NCBI GenBank assembly: GCA_934527325.1
Contig: CAKTAG010000010.1
Span: forward strand, 1-21,931
DNA: 21,931 bases
Reading direction: 5' to 3'
From: an uncultured Candidatus Soleaferrea sp.
GTDB lineage: Bacteria > Bacillota > Clostridia > Oscillospirales > Ruminococcaceae
Shown here: positions 14,536 to 21,931 of the stretch, in pieces
How positions within the stretch are numbered: the first letter of the stretch is position 1
Layout of the letters: every line of letters begins with the position of its first letter
Position numbers and translations under genes: made by a program
The notes under the pieces: generated by a model
What the model saw: only the letters and a program-made list of their open reading frames with translations
What the model was told of the DNA's origin: nothing
The model's database searches: none

Positions 14536-17085
14536 TTAATCTGAATTATTTAAATTCATCTCAATCCATTGCTGCCTAGATATAAGAGTTTGCCGTGCTT
14601 TACTTCCCTCTTTAGGCCCTACAATTCCCTTACTTTCCATTTCATCAACTAAACGAGCTGCTCGCGAATAACCTAATTTTAATTTTCTTTGAAGGAAAGA
14701 AGTAGAAATTTCACCATTTTCTATTGCACATTCTATAGCTTTGGGTAACATTTCATCTTCTTCAGAATTAGAAGCTGTTAAATTTTTAAGTCCTTTATTT
14801 TTTTCTACTACAGCAAGCCTATCAATTTCTTGAGAAATTTCATCATCATAATCTGCTTGATGCGAACTTTTTATAAACTCAACCACATTTTCTACTTCTC
14901 TATCAGAAACAAAACACCCTTGAACTCTTATAGGTTTTGAATGGCCAACAGGGTAAAAAAGCATATCACCTCTACCTAATAATTTCTCAGCTCCAGCCGA
15001 ATCTATAATAGTTCGTGAATCTACTTGAGATGAAACAGCAAACGCTATTCTACTTGGAATATTAGCTTTTATAATACCTGTTATTACATCAACAGATGGC
15101 CTTTGTGTTGCAATTACTAAATACATTCCTGCAGCTCTAGCCATTTGAGCTAATCTACATATAGAATCTTCTATTTCATTTGGTGCTGCCATCATTAAAT
15201 CAGCAAGTTCATCTATTATAATTACAATTTGTGGCAACGGATTTAAATCGTCTCTTTTTTGAGTAAGTTTATTGTAGCCATTTAAATCTCTTACACCCAT
15301 TTCTGCAAATATTTTATACCGTTTTAACATCTCGTTTACTGCCCAGTTCAAAGAACCCGCTGCTTTTTTAGGGTCTGTTACAACAGGAACTAGTAAATGT
15401 GGAATACTATTATATACACTTAATTCTACTACTTTTGGGTCTATCATTAAAAGTTTTACATTTTCAGGTGACGATTTAAATATCAAACTTATAATAATAG
15501 AATTTATGCAAACAGATTTTCCCGACCCAGTTGAACCTGCAATTAAAATATGTGGCATCTTTGAAAGATCTGCAATAACAATTTGGCCAGAAATATCTCG
15601 ACCTAAAGCAACTGTAAGGTTACTTGTACTGCTTTTAAATTGAGGTGAATTAATAATTTCTTTAATATTTACAATACTTACAGTTTGGTTCGGAATTTCT
15701 ATGCCTATAGCCGCTTTATTTGGAATAGGTGCTTCTATTCTTACACCGGCTGCAGCCAAATTCAAAGCTATATCATCAGCAAGCCCTGTTATTTTACTAA
15801 TTTTAACGCCAGCAGAAGGTTGTAACTCATATCTTGTTACAGTTGGTCCCTTAGAAAAATCTAAAAGTTTTGTCGAAACTCCAAAACTTTTTAGTGTATC
15901 AACTAATTTTTGTGCAGTAACTTTAAGCTCATCTAAATTTATAGGGTTTTCTTTTTCATCTGTATTGTTTAATAAATCTACACTAGGGAACACGTATGAA
16001 TCGATATTTTGTTGTTTAGAAGTAATTTTTAAATTATTAGAGTTTGTTGCAATTGCAGGTGTTGCATTTGGAGTTAACTTAACATCAGAACTAGCAACAT
16101 TATCTTTGTTTATTTTTTCTTTAAATAATTTATCAATATCTTCAGATAAATTTTTACTAGTAGTTTCTGTTTGTTTAACAGTTTTTGTTTTGGGCAAATC
16201 ATTTTTAGTAATATTTAAATCTGTGATAGGTGAATCATTAGTGTTTTGGTGTGAATTAGGCAAATCCACATTAGTATTTTTAATGTTATCTAATTCAACA
16301 AATTTAAATGTCTCGTTTTGGTCTGCAACTGGTAAATCAATTGAATTATAAAATGAGTTTTTATTTGATTCAACTGGATGTGCAGGTAAATCATCTAAAG
16401 GTATATCAATATTTGTTTTGTGGGATGTATGACGACGTTCTGAATATATGTTTTCTATTTTTTTTGCTGGTACATAAGCCGCTTTAAATAAATCTATAAG
16501 TGTAGTTTTAGATATAACCATTATAATAATAAATATAGAAACAGATATTAAAGCAACTGCACCACCAAAACCTAATAATTTTAACAATGGCCAAGCTATA
16601 ATTGCAGAAAATAAACCACCGCCAATTTTATCAACACCGTTATTAAAAGCCGTAATAATAAAATTTATAATTCCTTCTTTAGGCTCAATGTTTGATGAAA
16701 AAAGAATTTGTGCAAGAGTACATATTAAAACAAAAAGGAATATACTTTTATTTAAAACACTTTTAAAGCTATTAACAAGCTTACCTGTAGCATAAATATA
16801 AGAAATATACAAAAAGATAAGTGGTAAAAAATAAGCTCCCTTACTAAATAAACCAAATAACAATTTATGTAAAAAACACCATATATTTTTACCTGGTATA
16901 ATAATACACAAAAATAAAAGAATAGCTACACCTAACGAGATTATAGATACAAAATGTTTATTATTGGTAGTTTTATTTGTTTTAGTATTTGTTTTTTTTA
17001 CTCTAGAAGCAGCTGTTGATTTTACAGGTACTTTTGTGTTAACTTTTTTAGTTAATTTTTTTGTATGAGTTTTTTTTTTGTTCAT
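14536..17085 (-). CDS. ftsK: DNA translocase FtsK/SpoIIIE
   Basis: A membrane-anchored hexameric motor that pumps chromosomal DNA through the division or sporulation septum. 849 residues. A very basic N-terminal tail (1-45) is followed by four or five membrane segments (about 45-195) and a flexible linker (about 205-385). The motor has Walker A GSTGSGKS (517-524) and Walker B IVIIIDELADL (DE at 625-626), and a C-terminal winged-helix gamma domain (about 778-845) reads KOPS/SRS-type DNA polarity signals. The linker contains recurring xDLP motifs. ATG at 17083-17085 follows AAGGG. Sequence alone does not separate a vegetative FtsK from a sporulation SpoIIIE. Large antisense open frames here are shadows. 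Confidence 0.95.
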   Translation of the reverse strand: MNKKKTHTKKLTKKVNTKVPVKSTAASRVKKTNTKTNKTTNNKHFVSIISLGVAILLFLCIIIPGKNIWCFLHKLLFGLFSKGAYFLPLIFLYISYIYATGKLVNSFKSVLNKSIFLFVLICTLAQILFSSNIEPKEGIINFIITAFNNGVDKIGGGLFSAIIAWPLLKLLGFGGAVALISVSIFIIIMVISKTTLIDLFKAAYVPAKKIENIYSERRHTSHKTNIDIPLDDLPAHPVESNKNSFYNSIDLPVADQNETFKFVELDNIKNTNVDLPNSHQNTNDSPITDLNITKNDLPKTKTVKQTETTSKNLSEDIDKLFKEKINKDNVASSDVKLTPNATPAIATNSNNLKITSKQQNIDSYVFPSVDLLNNTDEKENPINLDELKVTAQKLVDTLKSFGVSTKLLDFSKGPTVTRYELQPSAGVKISKITGLADDIALNLAAAGVRIEAPIPNKAAIGIEIPNQTVSIVNIKEIINSPQFKSSTSNLTVALGRDISGQIVIADLSKMPHILIAGSTGSGKSVCINSIIISLIFKSSPENVKLLMIDPKVVELSVYNSIPHLLVPVVTDPKKAAGSLNWAVNEMLKRYKIFAEMGVRDLNGYNKLTQKRDDLNPLPQIVIIIDELADLMMAAPNEIEDSICRLAQMARAAGMYLVIATQRPSVDVITGIIKANIPSRIAFAVSSQVDSRTIIDSAGAEKLLGRGDMLFYPVGHSKPIRVQGCFVSDREVENVVEFIKSSHQADYDDEISQEIDRLAVVEKNKGLKNLTASNSEEDEMLPKAIECAIENGEISTSFLQRKLKLGYSRAARLVDEMESKGIVGPKEGSKARQTLISRQQWIEMNLNNSD

Positions 17086-17236
17086 TATTAATAATCCCTT
17101 GTGTAATAAATGTAGTAGTTTTTTAGTTCCTCTCCAAGAACTATAGTATAAATTTTTAAGTACTACAAATTAATTATAAAAAATATTCATTACTTAGCAT
17201 TAAAAAAGTTATATCATATATTTTTTTATGTTATAT

Positions 17237-17818
17237 CTACTGTTTAATCATTAATTTTTTTGTAAACTGAGGTTGTAATTTATTCAGCAGTAAAAAGCCT
17301 ACTAAGGTTATTAGCATTTCTGGAACATTGTAAATAAGGTTATATACAATAGATGAAATTAAGCTTGCCCCAATAGAATGTAGAGCTGTATTCCAAATTA
17401 AAACACCAGATAGAACATGTGTTAAAAATTTTAAAAAAAATGATATCATAATAGCTATTAATAATTTTACATTAAAATTATTAATTTTATATATTGTAAA
17501 AAAAGATGCACAACCAATAAAAGAGAACGCTATAATATAATCTAAAAATATTGAAAAACATATAGTAGCAAGGTTAAAACCTTTAAAGGTTGTGTTAGTT
17601 GTTATAAAATGCAACAAACCGAATATTGAACCAGAAAATAAACCCCATTTATAGCCATATACAAAAGATATTGTAATAAGAGGTAACATACTAAATAAAG
17701 TAATAGAGCCACCATTAATAAAAAACGAAATTTTACATTTGCTAAGTATTAAAGCTATAGAGATCAATAAACTGGTAAAAGTTAAACGCTTTGTTTCTAA
17801 CATAAAAGAAAAATCCAT
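17237..17818 (-). CDS. thiT: ECF transporter S-component, thiamin type (ThiT)
   Basis: Membrane substrate-capture subunit of an energy-coupling-factor transporter, probably for thiamin. 193 residues with six hydrophobic segments. The ThiT-like block FINGGSITLFSMLPLITISFVYGYKWGL is visible as GGSITLFSMLPL (36-47) and YGYKWGLFSG. FLDYIIAF (91-98), H134 and W142 in THVLSGVLIW, and YNLIYN (159-164) before PE match the region forming the thiamin pocket in characterised ThiT. The ECF ATPases and T-component are not in the window, as is usual for shared ECF modules. ATG at 17816-17818 has only a weak SD; the second ATG (codon 6) is possible. No TPP riboswitch is visible upstream. Confidence 0.85.
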   Translation of the reverse strand: MDFSFMLETKRLTFTSLLISIALILSKCKISFFINGGSITLFSMLPLITISFVYGYKWGLFSGSIFGLLHFITTNTTFKGFNLATICFSIFLDYIIAFSFIGCASFFTIYKINNFNVKLLIAIMISFFLKFLTHVLSGVLIWNTALHSIGASLISSIVYNLIYNVPEMLITLVGFLLLNKLQPQFTKKLMIKQ

Positions 17819-17859
17819 TCTTATAATAAAAATAATTAATTACTATAACACCTAATAAA

Positions 17860-17888
17860 AGTATACCATAAAAAACAAAAAAGGTAAA
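17860..17888 (-). promoter_or_regulatory. Putative promoter for thiT
   Basis: On the minus strand, TTTACC (complement of 17883-17888), 17 nt, then TATACT (complement of 17860-17865) preceded by TGG as an extended -10. The leader would be only about 35 nt, too short for a TPP riboswitch. Confidence 0.5.
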
Positions 17889-17967
17889 TAAATAAAAACA
17901 AAATTTCAATTTAAGAGTTTTCTCGCACTTAACCAAAAATATTTACCATAAATTTCAATTTTTTTGT

Positions 17968-17996
17968 TTGACATATAACAACCATCAAGATATAAT
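17968..17996 (+). promoter_or_regulatory. Consensus sigma-A promoter for the hemolysin III gene
   Basis: TTGACA (17968-17973), exactly 17 nt, TATAAT (17991-17996): a perfect match to the housekeeping consensus. Transcription should begin near 18003, giving a leader of roughly 78 nt. Such a strong promoter suggests that control is exerted after initiation. Confidence 0.85.
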
Positions 17997-18032
17997 ATAC
18001 TTAGTTTGTATTATCTATAATAAATCAAATTC

Positions 18033-18075
18033 AGGAGATAGGCTCCTTTAATAACCTAAATTCATTATACAAGGG
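18033..18075 (+). promoter_or_regulatory. Possible pseudoknotted mRNA leader ahead of the hemolysin III gene
   Basis: AGGAG (18033-18037) pairs with CTCCT (18043-18047). The loop bases TAGG (18039-18042) can pair with CCTA (18055-18058) across a 7-nt A/T-rich connector, giving a compact H-type pseudoknot. Alternatively TCCTT (18044-18048) can pair with the ribosome site AAGGG (18071-18075). No known riboswitch class fits fully. Confidence 0.4.
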
Positions 18076-18081
18076 CTTTAT

Positions 18082-18753
18082 ATGGTTAGAACAAAATTAA
18101 AAGATAGAATCTTACCCAATTACACTCATGGCGAAGAAATTTTTAATATGGTTTCTCATATTGTAGGAGGAGCATTTGGAATAATAGCACTTATACTTTG
18201 TATTATAGTTTCGGCAATTCACCATAATGTTTGGGGAATTGTTAGTAGTGCAATATATGGAGTTTCATTAATTTTGCTTTATACTATGTCTAGCGTTTAC
18301 CATGGTATTAGTTCTAAATTTGCTAAAGCAGTTATGCAAATACTAGACCATTGCACTATCTATTTTTTGATTGCTGGAACCTATACTCCAATATTGTTCT
18401 GTTCTATAAGAAAAGTTTCTAAAGCTTGGAGCTGGATTTTATTTGGAATTGTTTGGGGCCTAGCAATGTTAGCCACAGTATTCACAGCAATAGATTTAAA
18501 AAAATTTTCAAAATTTTCAATGGCTTGCTATATTATAATGGGTTGGTGTATAATATTAGCAACTAAAACACTTATAAATTCTATGGAATTACCTGGCATT
18601 TTGTATTTATTTAGCGGAGGTATTATTTATACAATTGGGGCAATTTTTTATTGTATAGGAAAAAAATATAAATATATGCATTCTGTTTTTCACATATTCG
18701 TTTTAATTGGTAGCCTTCTTCATTTTTTATGTATTTTATTTTATGTAATTTAA
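18082..18753 (+). CDS. trhA: Hemolysin III / PAQR family membrane protein (TrhA-like)
   Basis: A seven-helix membrane protein of 223 residues from the progestin/adipoQ receptor (PAQR) superfamily. Bacterial members are linked to membrane lipid homeostasis; haemolytic activity is not established for most. Motifs: HGEEIFNMVSHIVGG (16-30), MSSVYHG (69-75), LDHCTIYFLIAGTYTP (88-103), and C-terminal HSVFHIFVLIGSLLHF (200-215). H74, H200 and H204 are the expected metal-binding histidines, with D89 nearby. ATG at 18082 lies 6 nt after AAGGG. The gene is monocistronic, with a perfect consensus promoter, a structured leader and a strong downstream terminator. It is convergent with the ylbF gene. Confidence 0.92.
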   Translation: MVRTKLKDRILPNYTHGEEIFNMVSHIVGGAFGIIALILCIIVSAIHHNVWGIVSSAIYGVSLILLYTMSSVYHGISSKFAKAVMQILDHCTIYFLIAGTYTPILFCSIRKVSKAWSWILFGIVWGLAMLATVFTAIDLKKFSKFSMACYIIMGWCIILATKTLINSMELPGILYLFSGGIIYTIGAIFYCIGKKYKYMHSVFHIFVLIGSLLHFLCILFYVI

Positions 18754-18836
18754 ATCTAGTATAAAAATCAACAACAAATTAAAAATTTATATAGCTAAAT
18801 AATCTAGTTTAAATCTGTAATTCAAATAATAAATAA

Positions 18837-18885
18837 GGGCTTGTAAGCAATACGATTTTTAAAACCGCATTAGCTTACAGCCCCT
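18837..18885. terminator. Bidirectional intrinsic terminator
   Basis: GGGCTTGTAAGC (18837-18848, one bulged T) pairs with GCTTACAGCCC (18873-18883), followed rightward by CTATTTTTATTAT. The inner part (AATACGATTTT with AAAACCGCATT) has two A-C mismatches on this strand. They become G-U pairs on the opposite strand, so the leftward transcript of the rnpA-ylbF run folds best. It serves both convergent units. Confidence 0.88.
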
Positions 18886-18911
18886 ATTTTTATTATACAC
18901 TATGCTCTTTT

Positions 18912-19331
18912 TTAGTGGCAACCACCGCAACTAGAACAACTACCACCACAACCAGAAGTATTTCTTTCTATATTAACAGTTTGAGGATCTTTACCAACAA
19001 CAGCTGCTGATAAAATTTGATTTATATCGCTTAACAATAAAGTTACCGCTTGTCTATTTTTATTGTATTCTAACATATTAGGGTTAGCCATTATTTTTTG
19101 ATATAAATCTCTTACTTCTTTATCTAAGTTTTCTATCCTATCTTTATTTTTATCATTTTCATTTTTATTCATTTCTGAATTTAAAGCTATACGTTTTAAA
19201 TTAAAATCTCCTATTAATTTTTGTAATTCCTCATCTTTATCATTTTTCTCTTTGCTTTTCATCATATCTAAATATATTTGTTGTTTTTGCAATTCCGAAC
19301 CGAAATCTCTAGCTAATTTTATAATATCCAA
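18912..19331 (-). CDS. ylbF: YlbF/YmcA family protein with cysteine-rich C-terminus
   Basis: A helical protein of 139 residues resembling YlbF (RicF), which in Bacillus subtilis forms the Ric complex with YmcA and YaaT and affects RNase Y-dependent mRNA processing, competence and sporulation. Seen: helices from MDIIKLARDFGSEL and QKLIGDFNLKRIAL, a charged Asn/Lys-rich middle, NPNMLEYNKNRQAV, and a final helix NQILSAAV. The tail holds four cysteines, C128, C132, C135 and C138, followed by His139, in a Gly/Ser-rich setting. TTG at 19329-19331 lies 8 nt after AAGGAGG. It is 26 nt downstream of jag, where mnmE often stands in other Firmicutes. Family call is good; the function of the tail is unknown. 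Confidence 0.8.
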   Translation of the reverse strand: MDIIKLARDFGSELQKQQIYLDMMKSKEKNDKDEELQKLIGDFNLKRIALNSEMNKNENDKNKDRIENLDKEVRDLYQKIMANPNMLEYNKNRQAVTLLLSDINQILSAAVVGKDPQTVNIERNTSGCGGSCSSCGGCH

Positions 19332-19357
19332 ATTATATTCCTCCTTACATAAAATAA

Positions 19358-20062
19358 TTACAACATAGTGTGTTTATAGTTTTTACTATTATTCTTATTA
19401 AATACTTTTTTGTTGTTACAATTAACATCTACAGGGAAAACTACTATGTACCTATATGGCTCTTCACCTTTTGAATATGAATCTACACCATCTATGCCTT
19501 GAACAACTTCATGAATAATTTTACGTTCATAAGAGTTCATCGGCTCTAATGTAATACTCCTTTTACTTCTAATGCAACTATTAGAAATTTTACAAGCTAA
19601 ATTCTTCAAAGCTTGTTCCCTTTCTTTTCTATAATTCCCTACATCTATTACAACATTATAGTAACCTCCACCACTCATGTTAGCAGCTATAGAACAAAGT
19701 TGTTGTAATGCATTTAAAGTATCTCCTCTTTTACCTATAGCTATTCCTAAATTGTCTCCTTTTAGTGTAAAAACTACTTTTTTCGAATTCTTTTCTTCAA
19801 CATCGATATCAAAATTTTCCATTCCCATATTACTTAAAATAGACCATAAATAATTTTTAGCTATTTCCAATTTATCGATATCTTTTTTATTAGCTACTAC
19901 CTTTACTTTTGCATCAACCTGCCCTATACCCAAAAAACCTTTTTTTGGTACCTCTAAAATCTCAACCGAAACTTCTTCTCTGCTAACCATAAGTTCATTA
20001 CAAGCTTTATCTATTGCTTCTTCTATAGTTTTTGCCAAGCTTATAACTTCTTTTTTTTTCAA
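19358..20062 (-). CDS. jag: RNA-binding protein Jag/KhpB
   Basis: A cytoplasmic RNA-binding protein of 234 residues, linked in other Firmicutes to control of cell elongation and division. Three domains are visible. Jag-N (about 1-55) has KKGFLGIG at 40-47. The KH domain (about 75-140) has GKRGDTLNALQQL (GKRG 110-113). The R3H domain (about 143-210) has YRKEREQAL and NSYERKIIHEVVQ. A short Asn/Lys-rich tail follows. TTG at 20060-20062 lies 7 nt after GGGGTG; an out-of-frame ATG upstream stops within three codons. It is in the conserved yidC-jag order. Confidence 0.95.
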   Translation of the reverse strand: MKKKEVISLAKTIEEAIDKACNELMVSREEVSVEILEVPKKGFLGIGQVDAKVKVVANKKDIDKLEIAKNYLWSILSNMGMENFDIDVEEKNSKKVVFTLKGDNLGIAIGKRGDTLNALQQLCSIAANMSGGGYYNVVIDVGNYRKEREQALKNLACKISNSCIRSKRSITLEPMNSYERKIIHEVVQGIDGVDSYSKGEEPYRYIVVFPVDVNCNNKKVFNKNNSKNYKHTML

Positions 20063-20140
20063 AACTCAACACCCCATTGTTTATTTAAATAATAAATGTA
20101 ATTAATTTATTTTTATAACTCAATTAATTTTTAATATTAT

Positions 20141-21220
20141 CTAATCATTGTAATCTCCATATTTCTCTGCATCTCTTTTTCTGGCATTTGCAAGTTTTAT
20201 TTTGTTTATTTCTTTTTGTGACATTCCTTTATACACATTGCCATCAATAATATTTTCGCCCTCAGTCATATTCTTTTTTGCTTCTATCCTTTCTAACCTT
20301 TCTTGTTCTTTTTTTTGCAACATATCCTCTTTAGCCTTAGCAATTATTTCAGCAGGGTTGTATTTAGTATAAAGAATTTTGTTTTGAACAACAATAAATA
20401 AATTAGAAAAAATCCAATATAAACCTACCCCGGCTGGAAATTTAAAGCTAAAATACATAGACATCAAAGGCATAAAAAACATCATAATTTTCATCGATTG
20501 TGCAGCTTGTTTAGAAGCATCATCAACAGCTGTAGATGCCGTATTTCTCATTGACTGTATAGAAACAAGTAATGAAGTTATTCCAGACAATATAGGAATT
20601 AAAATAAGCCAATCCATTTCATTCAAACTATGTGGCCAATGTGGCATTTTAGATAAATCCATACCTAAAAAATTAAATCTAAGATCAGATATTTTATCTA
20701 TAACATCTTGCCCTAAACTTTTATAAGCATCTGGGTTATTTTTAAGCATAGTAATTATATTATACTGTTCAGTTCTACTTGCAACTTTAGATGCATCACC
20801 AATTTTTAACAAATTATTAGTTATCTCTGCTGCTTTTCCAATAACATCATCTGACAAATGTAAAATATATTTCAGTGGTGCATAAACAACACCAAATATA
20901 CCAAATAAAATAGGAAACTGAATTAATTGTGAACCACAACCAGATGTTGGACTTATTCCTTCTCTTTTATAAAGTGCCATCATCTCCTCTTGATATTTTT
21001 GAGGATTTTTGCCATACTTAGCTTTTAATTCATTCATTTGAGGTTGTAGCCTTGTTCTTGAAATTATTGACTTATGCTGATTTATAGATAACGGAAATAA
21101 CAAAACTTTTGTTATTAAAGTAAAAGCAACTATTACTAAACCATAATTTGGTATAAAAGAATACAAAAACCACATTATCCACCCTAACGGGTAAGCAACT
21201 ATTCCAATAATAGCGTTCAT
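20141..21220 (-). CDS. yidC: Membrane protein insertase YidC/Oxa1
   Basis: Inserts and folds membrane proteins alone or with SecYEG. 359 residues, larger than many Gram-positive YidC proteins because of insertions. Five core membrane segments are visible. R57 in TRLQPQMNELKAKYG corresponds to the conserved hydrophilic-groove arginine (E. coli R366). QEEMMALYKREGISPTSGC is the cytoplasmic hairpin, and PAGVGLYWIFSN marks the last membrane segment. A long loop (about 122-200) and a basic, charged C-terminal tail (about 290-359) follow the pattern of ribosome-binding tails. No lipobox is seen at the N-terminus. ATG at 21218-21220 is 14 nt from AGGAG, a rather long spacing. It lies between yidD and jag. 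Confidence 0.95.
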   Translation of the reverse strand: MNAIIGIVAYPLGWIMWFLYSFIPNYGLVIVAFTLITKVLLFPLSINQHKSIISRTRLQPQMNELKAKYGKNPQKYQEEMMALYKREGISPTSGCGSQLIQFPILFGIFGVVYAPLKYILHLSDDVIGKAAEITNNLLKIGDASKVASRTEQYNIITMLKNNPDAYKSLGQDVIDKISDLRFNFLGMDLSKMPHWPHSLNEMDWLILIPILSGITSLLVSIQSMRNTASTAVDDASKQAAQSMKIMMFFMPLMSMYFSFKFPAGVGLYWIFSNLFIVVQNKILYTKYNPAEIIAKAKEDMLQKKEQERLERIEAKKNMTEGENIIDGNVYKGMSQKEINKIKLANARKRDAEKYGDYND

Positions 21221-21290
21221 AATTTAAAATATTTCTCCTAACATAAAATTCTTATATCAATAAAATTACAGTTTCATTTATTAAGCTATA

Positions 21291-21542
21291 TTACTTATTT
21301 AAAAATTTAACAAACTTAATATTATATTCATCTGGAACTGGGTCATAACCGAATCCTTTAAAAAATATATTGCACTTTAAAATTCTTTTAATAGCTAACA
21401 CAGTACCTTTAAAGCACCCATATTTGTTTATTGCTTGGTAAGCATACGCCGAACAAGTAGGTATAAATTTACAACAGCATGGCCTATATGCAGAAATTGC
21501 TTTCTGGTAAAATTTAATCAAAATTAAAAAAATCTTTTTCAT
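21291..21542 (-). CDS. yidD: Membrane protein insertion efficiency factor YidD
   Basis: A small membrane-associated protein of 83 residues that aids YidC-dependent insertion. The family signature is complete: IKFYQKAISAYRPCCCKFIPT followed by CSAYAYQAINKYG, given here as YQKAIS, CKFIPTCSAYAYQAI and KRILKCNIFFKGFGYDPVP. The N-terminus has an amphipathic and hydrophobic character, and the cysteines at the PCCCKFIPTC site are conserved. ATG at 21540-21542 lies 23 nt after rnpA with only a weak ribosome site, so translation may depend on rnpA. Order rnpA-yidD-yidC is the usual one. Confidence 0.96.
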   Translation of the reverse strand: MKKIFLILIKFYQKAISAYRPCCCKFIPTCSAYAYQAINKYGCFKGTVLAIKRILKCNIFFKGFGYDPVPDEYNIKFVKFLNK

Positions 21543-21565
21543 AATAACAACACTAAAATAAATAT

Positions 21566-21910
21566 TTAGAAATTATTTTTTAACAAACCAAGATCGCTCA
21601 AATGTTTATTCATAATATTATAAATTTTATTACTATTAGATTTAACCGTTCGCCCTCTAGCAACAAACACAATATCGTAACCAACTTCTATTTTGCCGTT
21701 AAAATTTCTATAGGCAGCCTTAATAATGCGCCTTGCCCTATTTCGCTCTACGGCGTTCCCAATTTTTTTACTAGTAGTTATACCCAACCTATTTAAAGAG
21801 CGCTTATTTTTTATAGCATAGGTAACTAACAATGGCGATATCACTGACTTTCCTCTGTTGTAAATATATTTAAAATCTTTATTTTTATTTAAAGATATAT
21901 TTTTTTTCAT
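21566..21910 (-). CDS. rnpA: Ribonuclease P protein component
   Basis: Protein subunit that binds RNase P RNA and helps mature the 5' ends of tRNAs. 114 residues, typical. The basic fold features NKNKDFKYIYNRGKSV near the start, the RNR motif ERNRARRIIKAAYR (55-68, E55-R56-N57-R58), and YDIVFVARG. ATG at 21908-21910. A GGTGGAT about 13 nt upstream may be the ribosome site. rpmH is expected just beyond the window, and this block usually lies close to the replication origin. Confidence 0.97.
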   Translation of the reverse strand: MKKNISLNKNKDFKYIYNRGKSVISPLLVTYAIKNKRSLNRLGITTSKKIGNAVERNRARRIIKAAYRNFNGKIEVGYDIVFVARGRTVKSNSNKIYNIMNKHLSDLGLLKNNF

Positions 21911-21931
21911 TTTATATAATTAATCCACCAA

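Noticed and set aside
15701..16351. 216-codon open frame antisense to ftsK
   Set aside because: It lies entirely within a conserved coding region on the other strand, has no recognisable domain, and reflects codon bias of the real gene.
17191..17235. Possible terminator after thiT from two GTTATATC copies
   Set aside because: The copies are direct repeats, not inverted, so they do not form a hairpin.
17742..17936. 64-codon hydrophobic open frame overlapping the thiT start
   Set aside because: No ribosome site; it spans the thiT promoter and overlaps thiT in another frame; the hydrophobicity comes from T-rich sequence.
18031..18076. Fluoride (crcB) riboswitch ahead of the hemolysin III gene
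   Set aside because: The first part, GGAGAT...CTCCTTTAA, resembles the 5' half, but the GGNGTTC loop is too short and the 3' half with its GATG...CCT segment is missing.

Overview
The window is strongly AT-rich. Its genes are typical of a low-G+C Gram-positive anaerobe of the Clostridia: Rnf electron transport, a clostridial 2[4Fe-4S] ferredoxin, a MecA-type adaptor, an ECF-type thiamin S-component, YlbF, and the conserved rnpA-yidD-yidC-jag block that normally lies beside oriC. UUG start codons are frequent and well supported by Shine-Dalgarno (SD) sequences. The exact genus cannot be read from the sequence. An uncultured, possibly gut-associated relative of the Oscillospirales is my guess.

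Layout. At 1-1881 (minus) lie rnfC and the first 204 codons of rnfD. Both look like Rnf proteins in fold and membrane pattern, but the flavin/NADH signature positions appear to be replaced. At 1983-5492 is a loose group of single genes: a MecA-like adaptor (+), a DUF1624-type membrane acyltransferase (-), a small ferredoxin (+) and a solute-binding lipoprotein (+). Several of these have unclear start codons. At 5856-9598 (minus) are aroA, secF and secD. The secD leader is about 170 nt long and holds a 9-bp long-range inverted repeat and a short hydrophobic open frame. At 9821-14315 (minus) runs ruvC-ruvA-ruvB-glmM-RNA methyltransferase, closely spaced and probably co-transcribed. At 14536-17085 is an FtsK/SpoIIIE DNA translocase, followed by thiT (17237-17818, minus). 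At 18082-18753 (+) is a hemolysin III/PAQR gene behind a perfect consensus promoter and a possible pseudoknot leader. At 18912-21910 (minus) is rnpA-yidD-yidC-jag-ylbF, ending at a strong bidirectional terminator.

How the genes fit together. YidC, YidD, SecD and SecF serve membrane protein insertion and export. RuvABC resolves Holliday junctions and FtsK/SpoIIIE moves chromosome ends through the septum. GlmM feeds peptidoglycan precursor synthesis and AroA the shikimate pathway. RnpA matures tRNA, and Jag/KhpB binds RNA. The ferredoxin is a plausible electron carrier for the neighbouring Rnf-like complex.

The most interesting points are the apparently flavin-less Rnf-like RnfC/RnfD pair, the secDF leader, the hemolysin III leader, the four-cysteine tail of the YlbF protein, the CP4-like alanine in the AroA active site, and the lipoprotein gene whose signal peptide has no standard start codon. 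No mobile element, CRISPR array, tRNA or rRNA gene was seen.
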